Part shown: in pieces, positions 18,354 to 26,039 of the stretch
Layout of the letters: each line of letters starts with the position of its first letter
Numbering within the stretch: the first letter of the stretch is position 1
Source of the DNA: Persicobacter sp. CCB-QB2
Lineage (GTDB): Bacteria; Bacteroidota; Bacteroidia; Cytophagales; Cyclobacteriaceae
Direction: 5' to 3'
DNA length: 64,000 nucleotides
Assembly (NCBI RefSeq): GCF_001274635.1
Contig: NZ_LBGV01000001.1
Location: 1,488,001 to 1,552,000, forward strand
The notes under the pieces: generated by a model
Databases searched by the model: none
Told to the model about the DNA's origin: nothing
What the model saw: the letters and a program-made list of their open reading frames with translations, nothing else
Position numbers and translations under genes: made by a program

Positions 18354-18957
18354 TTTGCTTTCTTTCTAAAATTTCCTGATCTCCCCAAAAAAATAATCCA
18401 AGGTGTTCCGGATTGTCCTGAAGAAGTAAATTTATTATTTCTTCCGGCAAAATTTGAAATAAAAGGGTTTTTTCTCTTGTACTTTTTATTATTCCGGCTT
18501 CCTCTAAAATCCTGAAAATGGTTGCCCTTGCGGATTTTAAGGTCACCGGAGATAGCCGTTCCATTTCGGGATATAATTCCGTTTTTTGCGTTAGGAATTT
18601 TTGATAATCACTTTCCCTGATATCCATATCATGGAATAGGACCTTCTCCCGTAATACCTCCATTACAAAGTCGGCCATAAAGGGGTAGCATCTGCAAACA
18701 GCCAGATAAGCCAATTGGCGTTGCCCGCTGAGATCAAGATGGATATATGATTTTCTCTGTGCTTCGCTCAGGGTTAATGCTCTTCTTTTTAGCTCGTTGA
18801 ATAATTTTTTACCGGTGCTTTCTTTTCCTGCTCCCAATCTGTAAATCAGTTCGGAGCGGTCTCCTTCATCCTCCAAATACTCCATTACCATGGTAAATTC
18901 AGGCAACCGTAAAGATGCCGTAGTAATACCAAAGGAGTATTTATTCGCCTTGTTCAT
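18346..18957 (-). CDS. brxA: BREX protein BrxA (DUF1819)
   Basis: A 203-residue DUF1819 protein, the first gene of the locus. BrxA homologues are small helical DNA-binding proteins related to NusB-like folds. Family features here are the N-terminal SFGITTASLRLPEF, the central AYLAVCRCYPFMADFVMEVL near residue 88, and the C-terminal helix-turn-helix-like stretch TLKSARATIFRILEEAGII near 140. The start at 18957 is preceded by an AAGG sequence a few bases upstream, one of the clearer ribosome sites in this window. Everything to pglX lies downstream of it. Confidence 0.92.
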   Translation of the reverse strand: MNKANKYSFGITTASLRLPEFTMVMEYLEDEGDRSELIYRLGAGKESTGKKLFNELKRRALTLSEAQRKSYIHLDLSGQRQLAYLAVCRCYPFMADFVMEVLREKVLFHDMDIRESDYQKFLTQKTELYPEMERLSPVTLKSARATIFRILEEAGIIKSTREKTLLFQILPEEIINLLLQDNPEHLGLFFWGDQEILERKQNV

Positions 18958-18994
18958 ACCTTGTTTTTAATCAATTGTTCCAGGCGTGAAATTA

Positions 18995-19026
18995 CAATAC
19001 TATTTTCGGAAGAAAAAGCGCCGAAA
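18995..19026 (-). promoter_or_regulatory. Weak candidate promoter for brxABC
   Basis: On the minus strand TAGTATTG (18995-19002) is a 7 of 8 match to the Bacteroidota -7 element TAnnTTTG, with TTTC 20 bp upstream (19023-19026) near the -33 TTTG position. The transcript would start about 30 bp before brxA. The match is suggestive only. Confidence 0.3.
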
Positions 19027-19137
19027 TTGTCTATTGCAGGAGTATGGGGGAATTGAAAGGGACAGGAGATCGTCTTTTGGTACGAACGTCCATTGCCTGA
19101 TAGCTTGTGATTTTTTAACCGTTTGACCACCCATAGC

Positions 19138-19163
19138 GCTAAGGGAAAATTTTTCCCATAGCT
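19138..19163. repeat. 26-bp near-palindrome, copy 1 (upstream of brxA)
   Basis: This 26-bp sequence, with arms built on GGGAAAA and TTTTCCC and outer GCTA/TAGC, is identical to 24396-24421 inside parB. Flanking DNA is unrelated in the two places. It lies 180 bp upstream of brxA, between BREX and the AAA+ gene. Candidate ParB or regulator binding site, or a small mobile palindrome. Confidence 0.7.
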
Positions 19164-19243
19164 CTCGAAAGCCCATTAAGTATGTATTCGTGCAGATTCT
19201 AAAAGTGGAAAAAGTAAGCACTCTTTTGCTCTTGTGGGCTGCC

Positions 19244-20563
19244 TCATTTCACCATTTTCCCACTCTTCTTAAATTCCCTTACAATAGCATAGCGGAGGTC
19301 ATGTTCTTTCACCATATGGTCCTGATTACTCAGGGATTTCAAAACACAATACCGAATGATATTCGTAATCGCACCTCCGGCCAGTTCATAATTGCGGGCA
19401 ATATCCCGGATGTCAATTTCTTCATGAAGTCTGAATTCTTCCGGAAAGGCCTTCTCCCAAAGCATATAGCGCATGTCTTCATCCGGCATCGGGAAGTGAA
19501 TGGTGGCCTGGAATCGTCGGTTGAAAGCCGTGTCGATATTGCTTTTCAGGTTGGAAGCCAGAATCACCAGTCCTGGAAAATCTTCTATGCGCTGCAAAAG
19601 GTAAGATACTTCCTGATTGGCGTATTTATCGTTAGAGCTGTTGGTCTGGGTGCGTTTACCAAAGATAGAATCCGCCTCATCAAAAAATAGGATCCAGTTT
19701 TTGTTTTCAGCGATGTCAAAGAGTTGCTTCAGGTTTTTCTCCGTTTCACCCACCCATTTTGAAACCACCATGCTTAGATCCACTCGATAAACCGGCAGGT
19801 TAAAAGTCTTGCCGATCAGGGAAGCCGTCAGGGTTTTTCCGGTACCGGAAGGGCCATAAAAAAGCACTCTATAGCCCGGCTTCACCTTTTTCAATAATTC
19901 AGGATGCGCATTTAGTTTTTTCCCGTGCTCCATCCACATATTCAACTCCTCCAGGTTTTCCAGCGTATCATGCGGCAGCACCAGGTCTTCCCAATTCATT
20001 TTGGTTTGGATTCTTGATGCCGGAAAGTTGGTGGAATATTCCGGCTCGAATTCCTCTCCCTGTAGCAGGGCCATTAGCTCCGCGGTGGGATATATTTGCC
20101 GGCTGGTGGGAGACTCCATGGGATTGAGCGGAGCGAGCTGGAGAAGGTTGTGGCGGAATAAAGGGTTGGTGGGTTTGAAGAGTGGCAGAAGATCCAAACG
20201 TTCTTTTAGGGAAGCACCGATCAGCAAAAAAAGGATACTATCGATGGTGGGGTAAAATATGGCACTTTCTGCTTTATTAATTCCTCCAAGCATACTGGAA
20301 TAGGCGCCATTTTTTTGCTTCAGCCTGATGAGCGTATCAAAAGTATTTGGGATTAAAAAGGGAGCCGCAGCACTAATCAGGACAAAATACTCAATGGGGT
20401 TTACTTCAAATGGCAGGGTGTTTTTAAATTGCGATTTGTTAAAAATATCAAGGATTACCTCTTTAGGCATCCCTAACAGGAGGGTATTGGAGCTTTCCTC
20501 CTCATTTGAACCAAACCACTCATTGAGGTGGTTAATCAATACTTTTATTTCTTCCGCAATCAT
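19244..20563 (-). CDS. AAA+ ATPase of the eCIS (Afp15/Pvc15) type
   Basis: The 439-residue product has a helical N-terminal half and one AAA+ module: Walker A FYGPSGTGKT near 235-244, VDLSMVVSKWVGETEKNL near 255-272, Walker B ILFFDEADSIFGKR near 288-301, sensor 1 LVILASNLKSNID near 325 and the arginine finger FNRRF near 340. This pattern is that of the AAA+ proteins accompanying extracellular contractile injection systems (Afp15/Pvc15), thought to help particle assembly or cargo loading. No sheath, tube or baseplate gene is visible here, so it is an orphan or its cluster lies elsewhere. It is divergent from the C39-like peptidase gene, 95 bp away. Confidence 0.8.
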   Translation of the reverse strand: MIAEEIKVLINHLNEWFGSNEEESSNTLLLGMPKEVILDIFNKSQFKNTLPFEVNPIEYFVLISAAAPFLIPNTFDTLIRLKQKNGAYSSMLGGINKAESAIFYPTIDSILFLLIGASLKERLDLLPLFKPTNPLFRHNLLQLAPLNPMESPTSRQIYPTAELMALLQGEEFEPEYSTNFPASRIQTKMNWEDLVLPHDTLENLEELNMWMEHGKKLNAHPELLKKVKPGYRVLFYGPSGTGKTLTASLIGKTFNLPVYRVDLSMVVSKWVGETEKNLKQLFDIAENKNWILFFDEADSIFGKRTQTNSSNDKYANQEVSYLLQRIEDFPGLVILASNLKSNIDTAFNRRFQATIHFPMPDEDMRYMLWEKAFPEEFRLHEEIDIRDIARNYELAGGAITNIIRYCVLKSLSNQDHMVKEHDLRYAIVREFKKSGKMVK

Positions 20564-20658
20564 TTATCGTATGTAGAAAATTCTAAATTTATCTCAATTC
20601 GCTTTTAGGTCACATATTTAAGTATAAAAATGATATATTTAAACCAAATTATTGAAAA

Positions 20659-22758
20659 ATGAGGACCAGAAGCCAGGAGCGACAAGTTGGGCCTGATAAT
20701 AATCGTTATCAGAGCCAAAGAAATAATCAGCAGGAACAAGCTGCCAATTATGTGCCCATTGATTCAGAATTGTTAAACTCAGAATCAAATGGCCAGATTG
20801 GCGCATGGTATAATGAGTTGACCGCTGAAACGGAGGCTATTTCTTCCGAAGAATCAGACACCGTATCAGAATCTTCTACGGACACCTATTATATTTTTGA
20901 TAAAAATGCCATTATTAGGTCTGAGGAAAATAATTTTGCTTCAACAGGGACTAAAATTCCACAATGGTCTGCGGTGAAGGTGATCGAAACTTCAGAGAAT
21001 GGAAAATATATCAAAGTTGAAAGCGTTAGTGATAGCGCTCAGGTATGGTGGACATCAAAGTCTAATGCAGTGAAATCAGACACTTCGTCAGATTCAGCTA
21101 GTTATAAAGTTTTATACAATGATGTTGATCTATTGTCCGCTCCGGGTGAAAAAGAGGGTACTGAGAAGTTAGAAGATAATTGTGATTATCAGATTTTGCA
21201 GTCCTTTACTTCGACAGAGGGGGATTATGCTCAGATTAAATATGTTGATGGTGAAGAGTCATTGGGTTGGATAAAGGATGCTTCTGCAAATTTGGCTACA
21301 GGCGCAGCGATAACCCGCAGGGACACGATGGAAGATCTGAAAAAGTATCTGGAAGATCAGCTGGAAACCGCTAAATCCAAAACGGGAGAGGATAAAATCT
21401 CTTTTGTACAGGGGATGCTGTATCAGATAGAACAATTCAGTGAGAATATAGCGAAGGATCCGCCAATATATCCGGTGATCGCTAATTTAGATAGAAATCC
21501 TTCTTTTTCTGAAGCAGATGATATTGCCAAGGGTACTTCTGTACCGCATGAACTTACCGGAATAGTAAGAGGGTTTATTGAAATCACTGAATTTAAGCCG
21601 GCCGAGGAAGTGAGTACGGTTTCGGAGGAAAGTAATGTAGTAGTTGAAGCAGGCCAAAACGAAACCACTCCCCCTTCAAGGGAAAATGATCCGCAACAGT
21701 TGGAAGCCTGGTTGGAAGGTGGACTTAATGCGCCCGCTCAGGAGCAGACGGCTGCTACGGAGAGTGCTGCTGAAGAACCGCAGCGCATTGTGGGAGGCTC
21801 TCAGCATAGTAATATTGATTGGAATTCCCGACTGGGTGTTCCACAATACAGAACGCAAAGTGATAACCTATCAATCCCGGAAGCTACCTGTAATGTGACC
21901 ACTATGGCCATGACTTTGGAGAAATTAGGTAATAGCCGCTCCGATGTGATAACGGCCATAGAGGCTAAAATGGTGGAAGGGGTTGAGAATCCAAATTTGG
22001 ATAACTTGTGGGAAACGAAGGCAGAGGCGTATTTTAAAGCGATAACGACCGCTGCGGTGAATACGAAATATAGAAAACTTAGAGGCGGGGAAGAAGGGCT
22101 AGTCGGGAAAGAAAATGATTTGGCCAAGATTTTTAAAGATCATGGTCAGATGGAAGACTTGATTGATTTTTATCTTTATTTGCGAGACAACTCTGTTTCT
22201 AATAGAATATTATTATTAGCAAGTAATAATTATAATGATTCGGTTCCGGAAGAAATTAATGATTTGAATTTTGAGAATGAAGGGGCTTTTGATACGAAAA
22301 AAATTGACCTTGAGACATCGCCTTTTACTGCTAAAGAAAAAATGGCTATTAAGAAAACATTAAATTCTGGAGGTTCAGTTGTTTTAAGTATTAGGCATAA
22401 GGGTTTAAATACTGATGGCCATATTGTTTCGGTCCAGTCAATAACATCAGAAGGTTTGATTGTGGATGATCCATATGGTAGTCATTGTGAGGATTATATT
22501 TATGGTAACTCTGGTGATTTATTTAAGGATAAGGGTGGCAAGAAAAGGAGAAGTCAATATAATTATAGAAATGTTCCCAAAAGTTCATCGGATTCCGACC
22601 TTACAAAACGGGATTTTACTGCCACTGCTGCTCAAAACTTAGAGGAAAATGAGTCGAGGGGAAAGAATCAATTAATGAAATGGGAAATGTTTAATAAGAG
22701 CAAAAAACACCAAGGAGTATTTTTTGCTAAATACATTATATTATATGAAAAGAACTAG
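20659..22758 (+). CDS. Large papain-like (C39-type) peptidase without signal peptide, candidate eCIS cargo
   Basis: The 699-residue protein starts with an Arg/Gln/Asn-rich disordered region (1-70), followed by two SH3-like repeats (about 75-130 and 145-200), a Glu/Ser-rich linker (310-375) and a C39-like cysteine peptidase domain (about 385-620). The likely triad is Cys411 in PEATCNVTT, His588 in DGHIVSVQ and Asp603/604 in VDDPYG. There is no signal peptide or membrane segment, so export, if any, would not be by Sec. Placement opposite an eCIS-type ATPase makes it a candidate injected effector; that is inference. Its 3' end overlaps the next gene by 14 bases. Confidence 0.75.
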   Translation: MRTRSQERQVGPDNNRYQSQRNNQQEQAANYVPIDSELLNSESNGQIGAWYNELTAETEAISSEESDTVSESSTDTYYIFDKNAIIRSEENNFASTGTKIPQWSAVKVIETSENGKYIKVESVSDSAQVWWTSKSNAVKSDTSSDSASYKVLYNDVDLLSAPGEKEGTEKLEDNCDYQILQSFTSTEGDYAQIKYVDGEESLGWIKDASANLATGAAITRRDTMEDLKKYLEDQLETAKSKTGEDKISFVQGMLYQIEQFSENIAKDPPIYPVIANLDRNPSFSEADDIAKGTSVPHELTGIVRGFIEITEFKPAEEVSTVSEESNVVVEAGQNETTPPSRENDPQQLEAWLEGGLNAPAQEQTAATESAAEEPQRIVGGSQHSNIDWNSRLGVPQYRTQSDNLSIPEATCNVTTMAMTLEKLGNSRSDVITAIEAKMVEGVENPNLDNLWETKAEAYFKAITTAAVNTKYRKLRGGEEGLVGKENDLAKIFKDHGQMEDLIDFYLYLRDNSVSNRILLLASNNYNDSVPEEINDLNFENEGAFDTKKIDLETSPFTAKEKMAIKKTLNSGGSVVLSIRHKGLNTDGHIVSVQSITSEGLIVDDPYGSHCEDYIYGNSGDLFKDKGGKKRRSQYNYRNVPKSSSDSDLTKRDFTATAAQNLEENESRGKNQLMKWEMFNKSKKHQGVFFAKYIILYEKN

Positions 22759-24022
22759 CTTACTTTTTGCCATTTTATGTTTAAATATTAATTTATTTGC
22801 CCAGGAACATGAAATTAGTCTAAGGGAAGTGACTCTTAGTTTGCCAGATACAGCATATACTCAAATATCACGTGAAACTATTTTAGAGTTTTGGAAACTA
22901 TTAGATAATAATGAATTAGAGGGTGATTTCAGGAAAGATCAAGAGCCAAGCTATTTTAGTCCAGTGAATCCTTATTATAATTGTTCAGGAAGTTTTGGGC
23001 CAGCTGGTAGGCGATCTATTAATTGCCCTTTTGGATATTTCCCTAAAAATGATCTATTGGTTTTTTCTGAACTGATTCAAATAAAAATATTTCGGTTGTA
23101 CAATCAGACAATTGTTGGGGTTAGTTCAAATATTTCTACATTTACGGGAATAGAACAACAATTGTCGTTGTTTTATGATTATAGAAATAATGAATTTTTA
23201 GACATAACTAACGATATTTTTACTGAATTTAACTTCAAAAATAATTATCCCTCTTGGTTTAGTGACTATTACGGTAAAAGTGATAAGTCTGGTATTTTGA
23301 CCTTTTCTCCAATTAAGAATACACTATATTTTTCAAAACAGGATATAGAGTGGGAATATGTAGGCGGATCTTTTGAAGACAGTGATGCCGCTCTTTTTTT
23401 ACTACTTGATTCGACGCATGTATATAACGAAGAATATTTCTGGCGGGAGTATGAACTCACGGAAGATGGTTTTAAACCATTAGGAGTATTAAATCACCGC
23501 CAATTAGCGCCATCCTTTGACTGGCAGAAGCAAATTGCAAAAAGGGAAAATCTGACTGTTAAAGATTATTTTTCTTTATTAACACAAGAGCAGATTTACA
23601 AGGACTTTCCTGTTTTGGAAAGCGAAACGGATCGTGATAAATTGATTAAAACATTGGATGCAAAAAATGGCTACCTTGAATTTGGGGAGCAAGGCCAGTG
23701 TGTTCTGTTTAAAGATAGAAAAAGAAAACAGGATATAATCGCCATAGAGCAAATTAACACTGGTGATTTTGAATTCCCTTTTCTAAATGGCTTTTTCTCT
23801 TTCAATAAGGAGCGGCAAGCATGGCAACTAGAACCAGTTTTTCCATATATGGAAGTTAATAATGCGCTTAGTCAAAAAATCGATGGTAATTATGTTGAAT
23901 ATCGCTTAAAACTCCCTCAGCACGGCACCACCATAATCGCCTATATTGAGGACAATCCGGATGTCTTTGTTGAGGTTAAGTGGGATGGGGAGAAATTTCG
24001 GCTTGAGGGAGAGGGGAATTAA
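22745..24022 (+). CDS. Exported protein of unknown function, possible immunity partner
   Basis: The chosen ATG at 22745 gives a clean Sec signal peptide (MKRTSLLFAIL... ending FAQ at residue 19) and a 425-residue product; an ATG seven codons upstream spoils the signal. The mature part has many aromatic residues and acidic patches and no family I recognise. The start lies within the last codons of the peptidase gene, so the two are coupled, and the pair ends at a hairpin terminator. A periplasmic protein coupled to a candidate effector could be its immunity protein; nothing in the sequence proves it. Codons are AT-rich compared with the BREX genes. Confidence 0.6.
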   Translation: MKRTSLLFAILCLNINLFAQEHEISLREVTLSLPDTAYTQISRETILEFWKLLDNNELEGDFRKDQEPSYFSPVNPYYNCSGSFGPAGRRSINCPFGYFPKNDLLVFSELIQIKIFRLYNQTIVGVSSNISTFTGIEQQLSLFYDYRNNEFLDITNDIFTEFNFKNNYPSWFSDYYGKSDKSGILTFSPIKNTLYFSKQDIEWEYVGGSFEDSDAALFLLLDSTHVYNEEYFWREYELTEDGFKPLGVLNHRQLAPSFDWQKQIAKRENLTVKDYFSLLTQEQIYKDFPVLESETDRDKLIKTLDAKNGYLEFGEQGQCVLFKDRKRKQDIIAIEQINTGDFEFPFLNGFFSFNKERQAWQLEPVFPYMEVNNALSQKIDGNYVEYRLKLPQHGTTIIAYIEDNPDVFVEVKWDGEKFRLEGEGN

Positions 24023-24029
24023 ATTCAGG

Positions 24030-24062
24030 CCTATGCTACTCCTTAACAAGTAGCATAGGTTT
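24030..24062. terminator. Hairpin terminator between convergent genes
   Basis: A perfect 11-bp stem CCTATGCTACT/AGTAGCATAGG around an 8-nt loop follows the exported-protein gene directly. The T-run is short (TTT), so termination may be partly by convergence with the parAB operon. Confidence 0.65.
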
Positions 24063-24070
24063 GTTGAATC

Positions 24071-24859
24071 TTAAGCAAACAGGAAGTTAATTTTATCCTT
24101 TTGCTCGGAATTCAGGATGCCTTCCTTCTTGGCCTGCTCCAATGTCTGGATCGCCTTTTCCACTTTCTTCAAAAAGGCATGCTTACTTTTTTCTTTTTGG
24201 TTTTCCTCCGGAACTCCAAAAGCCCATTTTCGGATTTTAGCATCTGAAATTTTCTTTTTCCCACTGAGTACCGCTTCTTTTATTCCGGGTTCTTTTAATT
24301 CCATTTGATCCAATCCTGCTTGATACAATCCATCATTTCGGATCGTTTTTTCAGTGACACCTTGCTCCTTTGCTATTTGCTCTGAGGTACGCTGAGCTAA
24401 GGGAAAATTTTTCCCATAGCTGACTGAGGTATAATCTCCCCCTTTTTCTTTCTTCATCCGATTATACAACAATCCCCGATAATACTTTAGCTGTTTGGCA
24501 TTCAAATTCCGGCGGCTGAACTGGTTCAAAATCATCCAGTCTTTGGCTTCTTCCAGAGATTGGAAGTCTTTTTCTATCCAGGGATAATCCTTGATGCCCA
24601 GCTTTTGAATGGCCTCATATCGGTTGTGGCCGTCAATAATGACATGGTCTTCCTCCCGCTTCCAGAGGATGAGCGGGTCCCGAATACCGTCAGTTTTGAT
24701 GCTTTCAAAAAGGTTAAACTTTTCTTCCGGAGTGAGTGGTTGGATGAATTGCTTCAGCTCCATTAGCTCGGTGATGATAAAAGGTTTCTTGGGTAATTGG
24801 TCGATGTGCTGGATTTTATCAAAATCCATATCACGCATCATATTGAGGATTTTACTCAT
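24071..24859 (-). CDS. ParB-like partition/regulatory protein
   Basis: A 262-residue ParB-family protein. Residues 25-110 form the ParB N-terminal nucleotide-binding domain, with VIIDGHNRYEAI near 74-85 in place of the canonical GERR-type motif. A helix-turn-helix follows near 165-185 (SEQIAKEQGVTEKTIRND), then a charged helical C-terminus. ParB binds centromere-like sites and works with ParA in plasmid or chromosome segregation. The start overlaps the stop of parA (ATGA). The linker before the HTH (about residues 147-155, SYGKNFPLA) is encoded by the 26-bp palindrome that also occurs upstream of brxA. Confidence 0.85.
   Translation of the reverse strand: MSKILNMMRDMDFDKIQHIDQLPKKPFIITELMELKQFIQPLTPEEKFNLFESIKTDGIRDPLILWKREEDHVIIDGHNRYEAIQKLGIKDYPWIEKDFQSLEEAKDWMILNQFSRRNLNAKQLKYYRGLLYNRMKKEKGGDYTSVSYGKNFPLAQRTSEQIAKEQGVTEKTIRNDGLYQAGLDQMELKEPGIKEAVLSGKKKISDAKIRKWAFGVPEENQKEKSKHAFLKKVEKAIQTLEQAKKEGILNSEQKDKINFLFA
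24396..24421. repeat. 26-bp near-palindrome, copy 2 (inside parB)
   Basis: Identical over 26 bp to 19138-19163. With one extra A on the left it becomes a 27-bp palindrome with a single mismatch per arm around a central T. It lies in frame in the linker between the ParB nucleotide-binding domain and the HTH. Centromere-like sites within par genes are known in other systems, so a parS role is possible. Confidence 0.7.
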
Positions 24860-25530
24860 AGCGCAGGTATGTTTTCAGGTTCTAAAATAATTTTATTAAG
24901 ATGTTCATATAGGATGTTGAATTCGTCGTCTATTTCCGCGCCTGCAATTATTTTGTCAGCTTGGGTGAGTTGATAGCGCTTCAGCTGACGTAGGCCCTGT
25001 CCATAAACCGGAATTTGGTGCTTTTTGAAAAATTCTATAGCAGCGCCAAAGTCTTTGCTTCGGTCTCTTTTATTGAGAATCACCCCAATTTCAGTTTCCA
25101 AACCATAGGAGGCCCGGCTTTCCTTTACCGCTTTCAGTTGCTGGATGAATTGTATGGTGGTGTAAAGTTCCAGGGATGCGGTGGAAGTGGGGACAATTAT
25201 ATGATCCGCCATAGTCAGGATAATTGATACGTCTCCACCTTCCAATCGGCCGGGCACATCAATGATGGTGATATCATATTGAGCGGAAAGTGTTATCACT
25301 TTTTCCTTTAATGCATTCCTATGGCCGGTGGTGTCGAGGAAAATGATATCAAAATGCTTCCTTTTTGTATTCATCTTCATTACTTCAAATGAACGCTGAG
25401 GGTCGGCATCAATGACGGCCACTTTGAGCCCTTTCCGATAGTAGAGTGCTGCGGCGTACATACAGGCGATGGTCGATTTCCCAACGCCGCCTTTTTGATT
25501 CGCTAATGCAATGATTTTCATATTATTCAC
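24856..25530 (-). CDS. ParA-like partition ATPase
   Basis: A 224-residue deviant Walker-type ATPase. The deviant Walker A box is QKGGVGKS near residues 12-19, followed by VIDADPQRS near 40-48 and the later TIIDVPGRLEGGD near 90-102, which replaces the usual DTPP with DVPG. ParA proteins power segregation of plasmids and chromosomes together with ParB. The small size, without an N-terminal HTH, is that of type Ib or orphan ParA proteins. It overlaps both the upstream small gene (8 bases) and parB (4 bases), forming a tight three-gene operon. Confidence 0.9.
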   Translation of the reverse strand: MNNMKIIALANQKGGVGKSTIACMYAAALYYRKGLKVAVIDADPQRSFEVMKMNTKRKHFDIIFLDTTGHRNALKEKVITLSAQYDITIIDVPGRLEGGDVSIILTMADHIIVPTSTASLELYTTIQFIQQLKAVKESRASYGLETEIGVILNKRDRSKDFGAAIEFFKKHQIPVYGQGLRQLKRYQLTQADKIIAGAEIDDEFNILYEHLNKIILEPENIPAL

Positions 25531-25843
25531 TTAAGATTTGGATTTTATATTGGATGTTTAAATGCTTGTATTGGAGAATTTTTGCCAGTATATTAAAGGT
25601 TTCAAAATCCTGAGACTCACTGTAAATCACGATTTCGCCATCCTCTTCCAGTAGGCTGGAGGAGCGTACCATGATGAAGTTGTTCAGTTCATAGCACTTA
25701 GGGGAAATGTCAATGGCGTATTCCATGGCTTTGATAAGCGCCAATTCCTTTTCGGCTATGCCGGAGAGTAGCACAAAGAAATTTCCGCATTCAATGATGT
25801 GTTGGTCGAATTGTGTAATCACCATATGCTTGGGTTTGATCAA
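25523..25843 (-). CDS. Small unknown protein at the head of the parAB operon
   Basis: A 106-residue protein with no signal peptide and no family I recognise. It has alternating strands and helices (NFFVLLSGIAEKELALIKAM, then GEIVIYSESQDFETFNILAK) and is moderately acidic. It overlaps parA by 8 bases, and its start is immediately next to the repeat cluster at 25861-26030. A role in replication or partition control is suggested by position alone. Confidence 0.55.
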   Translation of the reverse strand: MIKPKHMVITQFDQHIIECGNFFVLLSGIAEKELALIKAMEYAIDISPKCYELNNFIMVRSSSLLEEDGEIVIYSESQDFETFNILAKILQYKHLNIQYKIQILSE

Positions 25844-25860
25844 TTGAATCCAATTTTGGT

Positions 25861-26030
25861 TGAGGAAACCTTAGTGGTCTTTCCTCATTTTCACTTGCTG
25901 TTTCCTCAAAAATGGGGGCTGTTTCCTCACTATCTCCTCATTAAATAATTATATAAATATTATTTTTATTGTATTATTATATGAAATTAGGGCTAATGAG
26001 CTTGAAAGTTCGACCCAGTGAGGAAACAGC
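25861..26030. other. Candidate replication origin or centromere: repeats flanking an AT-rich core
   Basis: GCTGTTTCCTCA occurs exactly three times: direct at 25897-25908 and 25918-25929 (21 bp apart, two helical turns) and inverted at 26019-26030. Shorter copies of TTTCCTCA or TGAGGAAA lie at 25861-25869, 25880-25887 and 25933-25940. Between them, 25941-25990 is almost pure A/T. Iterated sites beside an AT-rich unwinding region, between a primase-helicase gene and parAB, are what a plasmid origin or partition site looks like. No biochemical support can be read from sequence. Confidence 0.6.
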
Positions 26031-26039
26031 AAATTTTGC

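Noticed and set aside
19000..19221. 73-residue open frame on the minus strand between brxA and the AAA+ gene
   Set aside because: It has no recognisable domain, spans the 26-bp palindrome and the likely brxA promoter, and lacks a ribosome site.
22724..22744. Upstream start for the exported protein gene
   Set aside because: It places extra residues before the signal peptide and deepens the overlap with the previous gene.
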